From: Cellvibrionaceae bacterium
Lineage (GTDB): Bacteria; Pseudomonadota; Gammaproteobacteria; Pseudomonadales; Cellvibrionaceae
DNA: 23,088 nucleotides
Assembly (NCBI GenBank): GCA_021151615.1
Contig: JAGKXA010000048.1
Coordinates: forward strand, 1 to 23,088
Direction of reading: 5' to 3'
Shown one piece after another: positions 1 to 8,400 of the stretch. Made by a program: the position numbers and the translations under genes. The notes beneath the pieces are model-generated. The model did no database searches. It saw nothing but the letters and a program-made list of their open reading frames with translations, and was not told the origin of the DNA. Each line of letters starts with the position of its first letter. Positions within the stretch are counted from its first letter, which is position 1.

Positions 1-6
1 CCCATG

Positions 7-15
7 CCCCATTTA
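7..15 (+). promoter_or_regulatory. Heat-shock sigma-32 type -10 element of htpG
   Basis: The bases CCCCATTTA match the sigma-32 -10 consensus (CCCCATNTA) at every fixed position. They lie about 67 bases before the htpG start codon. htpG is a classical sigma-32 regulon member, which makes the match meaningful. The -35 part (CTTGAAA type) would lie before base 1 and cannot be seen, so the promoter is only half supported. Confidence 0.6.
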
Positions 16-81
16 GTCTTCACCCGCCTGTAAAGGCTGATTCCCCTAGTAAATTCGTGCATGTATTCAGGAGTTAGACAA

Positions 82-1986
82 ATGACCGTTGATGCCCGCA
101 AAGAGACCCGTGGCTTTCAGACCGAAGCCAAGCAATTGCTGCATTTGATGATCCATTCATTGTATTCAAACAAGGAAATTTTCCTGCGCGAGCTGGTTTC
201 CAATGCCTCGGATGCGGCGGATAAGCTGCGTTTTGAGGCGGTTTCCAATGGCGATTTGTATGAAGGTGATGCGGAGTTAAAGATTCGTATCAGCTTTGAT
301 AAAGAGGCTAAAACGATCACCATTAGCGATAACGGTATCGGTATGTCGCGCGACGAGGTGATTGAAAATTTGGGAACCATTGCCAAGTCGGGTACTGCGC
401 AATTTATGCAGAAACTGACCGGCGACCAAAAGAAAGACGCGCAGTTAATCGGTCAGTTTGGTGTGGGTTTCTACTCCGCATTTATTGTTGCCGATCGCGT
501 TGTAGTGACTACTCGCCGCGCCGGCGCGCCAGTCAATGAAGCGGTGCGTTGGGAGTGTACGGGCGAAGCAGAATTTACCGTTGAGTCGGTGGAAAAAGCT
601 TCACGCGGTATGACCGTTGAGTTGCATTTGAAGGATGATGCACTGGAATTCGCCGATCACTGGCGTTTGCGTTCCATCATCAAAAAGTATTCCGATCACA
701 TCGCCATTCCGGTGGTTATGCAAAAGCAAACTCCAGCAGGCGAAGATGCAGAAAGTGCCGAGCCTGAAGATGAGGTTATCAATACCGCCACCGCGCTCTG
801 GACTCGCTCACGCTCTGATGTGACTGATGAAGAATACAAAGAATTCTATAAGCACGTAAGCCACGATTACGCCGAGCCGCTGAGCTGGAGCCACAACCGT
901 GTGGAAGGCAATCTGGATTACACCAGCCTGTTGTATATCCCGGCGCGTGCACCTTTTGATTTGTATAACCGCGATGCATCGCGCGGTTTGAAATTGTATG
1001 TGCAGCGTACATTCATTATGGATGATGCTGAACAATTCCTGCCGCTGTACCTGCGCTTTATCAAAGGGGTAGTGGACTCTAACGATTTGAGCCTGAACGT
1101 ATCGCGCGAAATTTTGCAGAAGGATCCCAATATCGATTCCATGCGCTCTGCATTGACCAAGCGTGTGTTGGATATGCTGAGCAAAATGGCGAAGAGCGAG
1201 CCGGAAAATTACACGACTTTCTGGAAAGAATTTGGTCAGGTAATGAAAGAAGGTCCGGCAGAGGATTTCGCCAACCGTGAAAAAATTGCCAAACTGCTCC
1301 GTTTTGCGTCTACTCACACCGATACTTCGGAGCAGAATCAGTCGCTCGATGATTATGTAGCGCGCATGAAAGAAGGCCAGGAAAAAATTTATTATATTGC
1401 CGCAGAAAACTTTAACACCGCGAAAAGCAGTCCCCATTTGGAAGTATTCCGCAAGAAAGGTATAGAGGTGCTGTTGTTGTCTGATCGCGTTGACGAGTGG
1501 CTGATGAGTCACTTGCAAGAATTCGAAGGCAAGCACTTCCAGGATGTGGGCAAGGGTGAATTGGATCTGGGTAAACTGGATACTGAAGAAGAAAAGCAAG
1601 CCCAGGAAAAAGTGGCTGAGCAACTCAAACCATTGCTGGAGCGTGTGAAAACTGCATTGGGCGAGGAGGTTTCTGAGGTGCGTATTACCCACCGCTTAAC
1701 CGATTCACCGGCCTGTGTGGTGGTTGGCCAATACGATATGGGCGCGCAGATGCGTCGTATCCTGGAAGCCGCTGGTCAGAAAGTGCCGGATTCCAAGCCG
1801 ATCTTTGAGTTGAACCCTGAGCACCCACTGGTGAAAAAACTGGATGCAGAGTCCAATGATGGCCGTTTTGGCGATCTGGCGCATATCCTGTTTGATCAGG
1901 CTAACCTGGCAGAGGGCGCGCAATTGCAGGATCCAGCTGCCTATGTACAGCGTTTGAATAAGCTGTTGCTGGAGTTGAGCAACTAA
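82..1986 (+). CDS. htpG: Molecular chaperone HtpG (bacterial Hsp90)
   Basis: This is the bacterial Hsp90, an ATP-dependent cytosolic chaperone dimer that remodels client proteins during heat stress. The 634-residue protein is close to the 624 of E. coli. The N-terminal GHKL ATPase domain shows the catalytic LRELVSNASDA segment (Glu37, Asn41, Asp44), the DNGIGM nucleotide-binding loop (Asp83-Met88) and the glycine-rich lid motif GQFGVGFYSAF. The middle domain begins near residue 230 and includes the WTRSRSDVTDEEYKEFY segment; the C-terminal dimerisation domain follows. An in-frame ATG at 61 exists, but the ATG at 82 was chosen: it has a CAGGAG ribosome site at the right distance and gives the usual HtpG N-terminus (KETRGFQTEAKQLL). 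The gene has its own probable heat-shock promoter and terminator, so it looks monocistronic. Confidence 0.97.
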   Translation: MTVDARKETRGFQTEAKQLLHLMIHSLYSNKEIFLRELVSNASDAADKLRFEAVSNGDLYEGDAELKIRISFDKEAKTITISDNGIGMSRDEVIENLGTIAKSGTAQFMQKLTGDQKKDAQLIGQFGVGFYSAFIVADRVVVTTRRAGAPVNEAVRWECTGEAEFTVESVEKASRGMTVELHLKDDALEFADHWRLRSIIKKYSDHIAIPVVMQKQTPAGEDAESAEPEDEVINTATALWTRSRSDVTDEEYKEFYKHVSHDYAEPLSWSHNRVEGNLDYTSLLYIPARAPFDLYNRDASRGLKLYVQRTFIMDDAEQFLPLYLRFIKGVVDSNDLSLNVSREILQKDPNIDSMRSALTKRVLDMLSKMAKSEPENYTTFWKEFGQVMKEGPAEDFANREKIAKLLRFASTHTDTSEQNQSLDDYVARMKEGQEKIYYIAAENFNTAKSSPHLEVFRKKGIEVLLLSDRVDEWLMSHLQEFEGKHFQDVGKGELDLGKLDTEEEKQAQEKVAEQLKPLLERVKTALGEEVSEVRITHRLTDSPACVVVGQYDMGAQMRRILEAAGQKVPDSKPIFELNPEHPLVKKLDAESNDGRFGDLAHILFDQANLAEGAQLQDPAAYVQRLNKLLLELSN

Positions 1987-2015
1987 GCGTTTACCAGTCT
2001 TATAGTGTCATTCAA

Positions 2016-2067
2016 AATGACCTTGTCTGAGCGACCCTGTCTATACTCAGTCAAGGTCATTTTTTTT
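2016..2067 (+). terminator. Rho-independent terminator of htpG
   Basis: The segment AATGACCTTGTCTGAG pairs with CTCAGTCAAGGTCATT, a 16-base stem with one mismatch, across a 14-base loop. A run of eight T follows (2060-2067). It starts about 30 bases after the htpG stop and isolates htpG from mgsA. Confidence 0.9.
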
Positions 2068-2143
2068 ACCCGTTATTTTTCCCCCGTTGTGGAGAAAGGT
2101 TTTTATACCGGTTTTCTGGTTAACGATTTAAGGTACAGCCCTT

Positions 2144-2611
2144 ATGGAATACAAAGAAATTAGTTTACCTGCCGCTAAATCCATCGCGCTGGTTGCGCAT
2201 GACAACAAAAAGCAGGACTTGCTCGCCTGGTGTAAAAAGCATCGCAGCGATTTGCAGCGACACACCCTGTTTGCCACAGGGACTACCGGTGCATTAATTG
2301 AAAAAGAAACGGCATTGCCAATTAATAAATTAATTTCCGGCCCCCTGGGCGGTGATCAGCAAATTGGTGCACTGATTACCGAAGGCAAGGTGGATATGCT
2401 GATTTTCTTTTGGGATCCTTTTGAACCAATGCCGCACGATCCGGATGTAAAAGCGCTGCTGCGTATTGCCGCTGTGTGGAATATTCCGGTGGCTTGTAAC
2501 CAAAGCTCTGCCGATTTTATGGTGGCATCGCCGTTGTTTAACAGTGAATCGACCCATGCAGTTCCGGATTACGATGCCTATATCGCCCAGCGTTCCAGTG
2601 CGAGTCGTTAA
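2144..2611 (+). CDS. mgsA: Methylglyoxal synthase
   Basis: The enzyme converts dihydroxyacetone phosphate to methylglyoxal and phosphate, a cytosolic bypass of lower glycolysis that relieves sugar-phosphate build-up. The 155-residue length fits the family (E. coli 152). Residues line up with E. coli numbering without any shift: His19, the phosphate-binding ATGTTG stretch (44-49), the catalytic Asp71 in GPLGGDQQ, and His98 and Asp101 in PHDPD. The start has a TAAGG ribosome site ten bases upstream. It is the first gene of a tight cluster; only two bases separate its stop from the next start, so translational coupling with the phosphoribosyltransferase is likely. I saw no convincing promoter in the 76 bases between the htpG terminator and this gene. 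Confidence 0.96.
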   Translation: MEYKEISLPAAKSIALVAHDNKKQDLLAWCKKHRSDLQRHTLFATGTTGALIEKETALPINKLISGPLGGDQQIGALITEGKVDMLIFFWDPFEPMPHDPDVKALLRIAAVWNIPVACNQSSADFMVASPLFNSESTHAVPDYDAYIAQRSSASR

Positions 2612-2613
2612 CT

Positions 2614-3159
2614 ATGAATATTGAACAATTGCAGCAAGTGTATTTTTCTGCCGACTGTCTCTACAGCTTGCAAGAAGTTGAAGAAGCACTGGATGATTTG
2701 ATTGCGCCCATTATTCAGGATCTTGGTGATAAAACGCCGCTGGTGTTAGGTGTGATGAATGGCAGCCTCGCAACGCTGGGTTATTTATTACCGCGTTTGC
2801 CCTGTTTACTGGAAGTGGATTACGTACATGCCACTCGCTACCAAGGGGCATTGCAAGGTAATCAATTAATCTGGAAGCGCAAACCGGATGTTGAATTGAA
2901 GGGTCGCCATATATTGTTGGTTGATGATCTGCTCGATCAGGGAATTACCTTGAAGGCAATTGCTGATTATTGTCTGGAACAGGGCGCGGCCCAGGTAAAA
3001 ATTGCAGTCTTGGGAACTAAAAAAATTCAGGGCTATCAAGCGCCGATTAAAGCCGATTACAGCGCACTGGATATTCCTGATAAATATGTATTTGGTTTTG
3101 GAATGGATTATCACAACTACTGGCGCAATGCGCCGGGCATTTTTGCGTGTCAGGAATAA
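2614..3159 (+). CDS. hpt: Hypoxanthine-guanine phosphoribosyltransferase
   Basis: A type I phosphoribosyltransferase of 181 residues (E. coli Hpt 178) that joins hypoxanthine or guanine to PRPP, giving IMP or GMP in the cytosol. The PRPP-binding loop VDDLLDQGIT lies at 103-112. The C-terminal PDKYVFGFGMDYHNYWRN stretch matches the purine-binding end of HPRT proteins (lysine, aromatic and aspartate contacts). The start lies two bases after the mgsA stop without a strong ribosome site of its own, which suggests coupled translation. The next gene makes free hypoxanthine, so the context supports hypoxanthine as the main substrate. Exact preference between hypoxanthine and guanine cannot be read from the sequence. 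Confidence 0.9.
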   Translation: MNIEQLQQVYFSADCLYSLQEVEEALDDLIAPIIQDLGDKTPLVLGVMNGSLATLGYLLPRLPCLLEVDYVHATRYQGALQGNQLIWKRKPDVELKGRHILLVDDLLDQGITLKAIADYCLEQGAAQVKIAVLGTKKIQGYQAPIKADYSALDIPDKYVFGFGMDYHNYWRNAPGIFACQE

Positions 3160-3162
3160 TAT

Positions 3163-3912
3163 ATGTTGGCGATTATTGGTGGCTCCGGTTTGAATCAGTT
3201 TCCGGAATTGAACATTGTTAAAGAGCGATATATATCTACTCCCTATGGTGATTGTTCTGCACCACTTACCTTTGCTGAAATTAACGCTGAAGGAAAAAGT
3301 ACCCCGGTAATTTTTTTTCCGCGTCATGGCAAAGGTCATCGCTTGCCGCCACATCTTATTAATTACCGCGCGAACCTCTGGGCTTTAAAAGAGGTGGGTG
3401 TGACACGCATCCTGGCGATCAATGCTGTCGGTGGAATGGGGGCAGGAATGGGGCCGGGCGCTTTTGTAGTTCCGCATCAGTTAATCGATTACACCTGGGG
3501 ACGTGAGCAAAGCTTCAATTTTGCTGCAGAGGGTTATGTTAACCATATCGATTTCACTCAGCCCTATAGTTCCCATTTACGCGAGCTATTAATCCAATCA
3601 TTAAGCGCGGCGGGTTTATCCTTCCATCAACAGGCTGTTTATGGTTGCACCCAGGGGCCCCGCCTGGAAACAGCGGCGGAAATCCAGCGCCTGATTCGCG
3701 ACGGTTGTGATTTGGTAGGAATGACGGCTATGCCGGAGGCAGCGCTCGCGCGTGAGTTGGGTGTGGAGTATGCCGCGCTTTGCCTGGTGGTGAACTGGGC
3801 TGCTGGCCTTGTAGATCAAGAGCTTAGCCTTGATGAGATGATGCAGGTTCTTGCAGCTGGAATAAGCGACATTAAAAAAACGATTTTCATATTTGCAAAT
3901 GCAACAAATTGA
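3163..3912 (+). CDS. mtiP: S-methyl-5'-thioinosine phosphorylase
   Basis: A member of the PNP/MTAP phosphorylase family, 249 residues. In P. aeruginosa the homologue (PA3004) splits methylthioinosine with phosphate into hypoxanthine and methylthioribose-1-phosphate. Seen here: an N-terminal GGSGL phosphate loop (6-10), FPRHGKGH, GCTQGPRLET (161-170) and GMTAMPEAALAREL (from 186). In the stretch VNWAAG (210-215) an Asn occupies what I judge to be the place where adenine-using MTA phosphorylases carry Asp in TDYD, which favours a 6-oxopurine. The AGGAA ribosome site overlaps the stop of the preceding hpt gene, so the two are co-expressed. The alternative call would be an ordinary MTA phosphorylase; the residue pattern and the hpt neighbour argue against it. 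Confidence 0.88.
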   Translation: MLAIIGGSGLNQFPELNIVKERYISTPYGDCSAPLTFAEINAEGKSTPVIFFPRHGKGHRLPPHLINYRANLWALKEVGVTRILAINAVGGMGAGMGPGAFVVPHQLIDYTWGREQSFNFAAEGYVNHIDFTQPYSSHLRELLIQSLSAAGLSFHQQAVYGCTQGPRLETAAEIQRLIRDGCDLVGMTAMPEAALARELGVEYAALCLVVNWAAGLVDQELSLDEMMQVLAAGISDIKKTIFIFANATN

Positions 3913-3952
3913 TGGAAGAAGCAACAAAAAAATCACCTCTTATTTCCAAGTT

Positions 3953-3981
3953 TTGTTAATATCTGTTAACTCGGGTATTTT
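3953..3981 (+). promoter_or_regulatory. Possible sigma-70 promoter of the cold-shock gene
   Basis: TTGTTA (3953-3958) and TATTTT (3976-3981) are spaced by 17 bases. Each matches four of six consensus positions. It would give a leader of roughly 110 bases ahead of the cold-shock start at 4102. The match is modest and rests on position and spacing only. Confidence 0.35.
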
Positions 3982-4002
3982 GGTTCTACTTGCTAATACC
4001 CG
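3972..4002 (+). promoter_or_regulatory. Hairpin in the csp leader
   Basis: CGGGTATT (3972-3979) and AATACCCG (3995-4002) form a perfect 8-base stem around a 15-base loop. No T-run follows, so it is not a standard terminator of mtiP. It may be part of a structured 5' leader of the cold-shock mRNA, or overlap the promoter. Confidence 0.4.
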
Positions 4003-4101
4003 TTAGTTCTGGATAGCTTGCTGGCCTGCTGTGCTGGCGATCAACGGATGAGACAAACCGAGCAAATAACAATAAGCATCAAGGCTGTAGAGGTGTTTCA
4101 T

Positions 4102-4320
4102 ATGACGACAGATCGTGAAATTGGCACTGTTAAATGGTTTAATAATGTGCGTGGATATGGGTTTATAACCAGAGGAGAAGGAGGCGAGGATATTTTCGTG
4201 CATTACCGAAATATCCGTGCGGAAGGTTACCGCTCCCTAGCTGAAGGTCAGAATGTGGAGTTTCAGCTACAGAAAGGTGATAAAGGCTTGCAAGCAGAAG
4301 ATGTAGTATTGCTAGGCTAA
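4102..4320 (+). CDS. Small cold-shock domain protein (Csp family)
   Basis: A single cold-shock domain of 72 residues that should bind single-stranded RNA or DNA in the cytosol as an RNA chaperone. RNP1 reads RGYGFI (17-22) where the usual form is KGFGFI, and RNP2 reads DIFVH (30-34). The N-terminal GTVKWFN is standard. The HYRNIRAEGYRSLAEGQ stretch places it with the VHYR-type paralogues of pseudomonads rather than with CspA itself. The reading frame stays open to an ATG at 4018, but the ATG at 4102 has an AGGTG ribosome site six bases upstream and gives the normal family length; the extra 28 residues look like translated leader. Whether it is cold-induced cannot be told from sequence. A bidirectional terminator follows. 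Confidence 0.92.
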   Translation: MTTDREIGTVKWFNNVRGYGFITRGEGGEDIFVHYRNIRAEGYRSLAEGQNVEFQLQKGDKGLQAEDVVLLG

Positions 4321-4342
4321 GCAGTTTCAACAGCGACACAAT

Positions 4343-4376
4343 AAAAGCCCCGGCCCAAAGCCGGGGTTTTTATTTT
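4343..4376. terminator. Bidirectional terminator between csp and csiV
   Basis: CCCCGGC (4348-4354) pairs with GCCGGGG (4360-4366) across a 5-base loop. A-runs precede the stem and T-runs follow it, so it can stop the rightward csp transcript and the leftward mfd-csiV transcript. The right arm and its T-run are repeated just downstream at 4379-4396. Confidence 0.88.
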
Positions 4377-4468
4377 CTGCCGGGTTTTTTATTTTCGGAA
4401 GCTGCTTTTTTTCAGGAGCTGCTTTTTTTCAAGAGTTGCTTTTTTTTCAGGAGTTTCTTTTACTGTCA
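4360..4468. repeat. Degenerate tandem array of about 18-base T-rich units
   Basis: Six units of 17-19 bases start at 4360, 4379, 4397, 4415, 4432 and 4450. The first two read GCCGGGG-T5-ATTTTC and GCCGGG-T6-ATTTTC. The next three read (G)GAGCTGC-T7-CA with small changes. The sixth (GGAGTTTCTTTTACTGTCA) is the most diverged. The first unit is the right arm of the terminator, so the array looks like slippage or stepwise duplication growing from it. It lies in the 3' region of the leftward csiV transcript and ends 28 bases from the csiV stop. Confidence 0.7.
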
Positions 4469-4496
4469 GGCGTTTCGTTTCTGAATATTTATCTGA

Positions 4497-5411
4497 TCAA
4501 GGTGCGATAGCGTTACTGGAAGCTGTCGATGTAGCAGCGCCAGTGTAAGGGGTTACCTGAATGATAGCTGCCAGAACCGGGTGATCCAGATAATGCACTT
4601 CTCCACTGCGCATATCCCGCTCTTGCTGGAGCAGAATAATTTGGCGAGTCACATATTCCGGTGTTGTGGTATCTGTGGTTGCATTATTTGCATTGGGATC
4701 AAAATTACCTGACTCCCACTGTTGGTTTTCTGTGGCCAGTGCTTGTTCCAATTCAAGGTTGCTATCCAGCGATAAACCTGATGTATTCACGCTAGTGTAA
4801 TTAGGGCGCAAGGGAATTTCCGGCCAGGTGCGAGTAACTTCCTGGCCGACATTAACATCAAATTGTGAATACCAAAAGTTGGTTTGTAATTCCAGGTAAG
4901 TCGCAACGCTCAACCGAATGCTGCCTTCCAACGCCTGATGTTGACCAAACTGCTGTCCACCATTAATTAAAATCGCTTTGGATGCTTTTTTGTTGGTGAT
5001 GACCTGGCGCCATGCTTGATGAAACAACAATTCAAAGCGTGAATTATTTTCCAGCCGTTTTGCCTGGGTATTTAGTTGACGCTCTGTGGCGGGCAATAAA
5101 TAAAACGGCTCTTTGGTAAGATCAATATTTGGTGTTGATAAGGTACTGCTGCCATCGGAACTGGTTGTTGCTGCCGAAGCGTTAGGGTCCTTCAGTTCAA
5201 CCCAATCACCCGGGTAGCGCAATTTAATATTGTTGGGCCAATGCTCCTGGCCTGCATCATCTTTGCGGGCAAATACAATCAACTCCACCTGGTACCAGCC
5301 CTCATGATTGGACTTTGGTGCTTGTGCCAAGGTGCTGACGCTAGCAAGCAGAGTTGTTACACCGATCAAGCCGGTAATTATGTTATGCGAAACTCGCGAA
5401 ACAAAATTCAT
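4497..5411 (-). CDS. csiV: CsiV family periplasmic peptidoglycan-binding protein
   Basis: An exported protein of 304 residues. The first 31 residues form a signal peptide with a hydrophobic core and an AQA cleavage site after Ala31. The mature protein opens with the family hallmark WYQVELIVF (39-47) followed by an Arg-Lys stretch. In Vibrio cholerae, CsiV binds peptidoglycan and is needed for PBP1A-dependent wall growth together with the outer-membrane lipoprotein LpoA; the same role here is inferred from family and position. It lies 46 bases downstream of mfd on the same strand, an arrangement I also recall from Vibrio, and has its own AGGAA ribosome site. The middle (about 75-95) and the C-terminal tail are rich in Ser, Thr, Ala and Asn and look disordered. 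Confidence 0.82.
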   Translation of the reverse strand: MNFVSRVSHNIITGLIGVTTLLASVSTLAQAPKSNHEGWYQVELIVFARKDDAGQEHWPNNIKLRYPGDWVELKDPNASAATTSSDGSSTLSTPNIDLTKEPFYLLPATERQLNTQAKRLENNSRFELLFHQAWRQVITNKKASKAILINGGQQFGQHQALEGSIRLSVATYLELQTNFWYSQFDVNVGQEVTRTWPEIPLRPNYTSVNTSGLSLDSNLELEQALATENQQWESGNFDPNANNATTDTTTPEYVTRQIILLQQERDMRSGEVHYLDHPVLAAIIQVTPYTGAATSTASSNAIAP

Positions 5412-5457
5412 ATTAAGATTCCTGAAATATTTTCAGTGGTGAATGATCGATTCGTTG

Positions 5458-8400
5458 TTAGTGTTTTGGTGTCAGGTAATCAAGTAAATCCATAATGCCT
5501 TGGATTCGTTTTTCTGTTGCTTCCAAGTCCATTGTAAACTTCAACTGGTTAGCACCTTCCAACTTGTAAACACGCGGCTGGCTTTGTACCAGTTTTACAA
5601 TTTGCAGCGGATCTACCTTGGTGTCACTGGCGAATTCCACTTTGCCGCCGCGACTGTTGGCTTCGAGTTTGATAATGCCAATCGCTTCCGCGCGAATTTT
5701 AATTTGGGTAACACGGAACAGGTTTTTAATCGCCTCTGGCAATAAACCAAAACGGTCGATCATTTCTACTTGCAAATCGCGTAGCGCCTCTTCATTTTGG
5801 GCATTTGCCAGGCGCTTGTACATGACCAGGCGCGTATGCACATCGGGCAGGTAATCCGATGGGATTAATGCCGGAATGCGCAAATTAATTTCAATGGCTT
5901 CGCTCAGTGCTTTTTCCAGGTCGGCTTGTTTGCCCTGGCGAATGGCTTTAACGGCGCGGTCGAGCATATCCATATAGAGCGAGAAGCCAATGGTTTGGAT
6001 TTGACCGCTTTGTTCTTCGCCGAGCAATTCGCCGGCGCCGCGAATTTCCATATCGTAAGTCGCCAACGTAAAACCTGCGCCCAGGTCTTCCGCAGCACTG
6101 ATCGCCTCTAAACGTTTTACCGCATCGTCGGTCATGGCGCGGCGATCCGGCGTTAATAAATAGGCATAAGCCTGGTGGTGCGAGCGCCCAACGCGACCGC
6201 GCAATTGGTGCAATTGCGCAAGGCCAAATTTATCAGCGCGATCAATAATAATCGTATTGGCACTGGGGATATCGATACCGGTTTCGATAATGGTGGTACA
6301 CACCATAATGTTGAAACGCTTGTGGTAGAAATCACTCATCACTCGCTCAAGGTCGCGCTCGCGCATTTGACCATGACCAACGGCAATGCGCGCTTCCGGA
6401 ATTAATTCCTGCAAATCGCGCGCGGTTTTTTCAATCGTATCGACTTCGTTGTGTAAATAATACACTTGGCCACCGCGCAGTATTTCCCGCAGTATGGCCT
6501 CTTTAATGGTGGCTTCATCGTAAGTTCGCACAAAAGTTTTTACCGAGAGGCGTCGCGCTGGCGGCGTAGCGATAATCGATAAATCGCGAATACCCGCCAT
6601 GGACATATTCAGTGTGCGCGGAATCGGTGTTGCCGTTAAGGTGAGGATATCAATCTCGGCACGCAAGGATTTAATTTGCTCTTTTTGGCGGACGCCAAAA
6701 CGGTGTTCTTCGTCAATAATCAACAAGCCGAGATTTTTGAATTTAATATCCGGTTGCAATAATTTATGTGTGCCGACCACTATATCGACTTTGCCTTCAG
6801 CAATTCGCTCCAATACCTGGTTTACTTCTTTGGTGGTGCGGAACCGCGATAGCACTTCTACGGTAATAGGCCATTCAGCAAAGCGATCTTTTAATGATTC
6901 GTAATGTTGCTGCGCAAGCAGGGTAGTGGGGGCAAGTATTGCTACTTGCTTGCCGCCGTGACTCGCAACAAAAGCGGCGCGCATGGCCACTTCGGTTTTG
7001 CCAAAACCTACGTCACCACACACCAGGCGATCCATAGGTTTATTGGAGAGCATATCGCTCAACACGGATTCAATGGCGCGTTGCTGATCCGGTGTTTCTT
7101 CAAAGGGAAAACTTGCAGAGAATGCTTCATAGGCGGTTTTCGGATCGGGGAATGCAAAACCTTTGCGTGCCGCACGGCGCGCATAGACTTCCAGTAATTC
7201 CGCTGCTGTATCGCGAATTTGCTCCGCGGCTTTTTTGCGCGCTTTTTGCCAGGATTCACTACCGAGCCTGTGCAAAGGTGCCAAATCATCTTCAGCACCA
7301 CTGTAGCGGCTAATTAAATGCAGGTTGGTGACCGGAACATAGAGCTTGGCTTCGTCAGCATATTCCAACGTTAGAAATTCGTTGGTTTGGTTATCAATAG
7401 TGATAGTTTCCAAACCGCGATAGCGACCTACACCGTGATCAATATGTACAACTGCCGCACCAATTTTTAACTCGGTGAGGTTTTTCACCACCATATCGGC
7501 GTTGTCTTGCGTTTGCTTGCGACGGCGCTGCTGCTGGATACGCTCGCCAAATAATTGTGATTCTGCAATTACGGCAAGCTTGGGATCCGTTTGTAATAAA
7601 CCTTGATCCAGTGGGGCAACGGTAATGGCGATTTTTTCGCTGCTTGCCAGAAATTCATTCCAGGTTTCCAGTGCCGCGGGGCGGATACGAATGCGACCCA
7701 ACAATTCCAGTAATGTTTCGCGGCGGCCGGCAGACTCCGCGCAAAATAAAACCCGGCCATTAAACTCCATTAAAAATGCCTGGATCGCGGCAAGTGGATT
7801 TTCCGCTTGTGCGCGAATAGGCAGTGAAGGTGTTGCCTCGGTAGCGAAGTTGATTTGTCCTTCTTTCTCGTCGAGCGGCGCCGAACCTACAAATGTGCGG
7901 CAATAATTTTTCAGGTTGCCAAAGAGTTCATCAATAGCAAGATAAATATCCCTTGGTGGCAATAACGGGCGCAGTGGGTCAACACGACGACTTTCGTAGC
8001 GGCGCAATAACTCTACCCAAAAATTCTCCGCTGATTTTTCGATATCGCCCAGTGCGTAGACCTGGGTGTTTTGCGGCAGGTAGTCAAACAGGGTGCTGCA
8101 GGCATCGAAAAATAATGGCAAGTAATATTCGATACCCGGTGGTGAAATGCCGGCGCTGATGTCCTGGAATACCGGGCAGGCTTTGTGGTTAACATCAAAG
8201 CGCTCCAACCATTGTTGTTTAAACAAATTAATTCCGGCTTTGTTGAGCGGAAATTCCTTGGCCGGTAATAGCTGGATTTTTTCTACTTTATCAATAGTGA
8301 GCTGGTTTTCCGGGTCGAAGGTGCGCAGGCTTTCAATTTCATCGTCGAACAAATCGATGCGATAGGGCAGGTCACTGCCCATCGGATAAATATCCATTAG

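Noticed and set aside
61..81. Upstream ATG of htpG giving seven more residues
   Set aside because: The CAGGAG ribosome site lies between the two ATGs and serves the one at 82, which gives the normal HtpG N-terminus.
808..1692. A 294-codon open frame on the minus strand inside htpG
   Set aside because: It lies fully antisense to a well-supported gene, its protein is rich in Phe, Gln and His with no recognisable motif, and it has no ribosome site. It is a reading-frame shadow.
4018..4101. N-terminal extension of the cold-shock protein
   Set aside because: The added 28 residues have no family match and the ATG at 4102 has a well-placed AGGTG site. The open stretch is chance in the leader.
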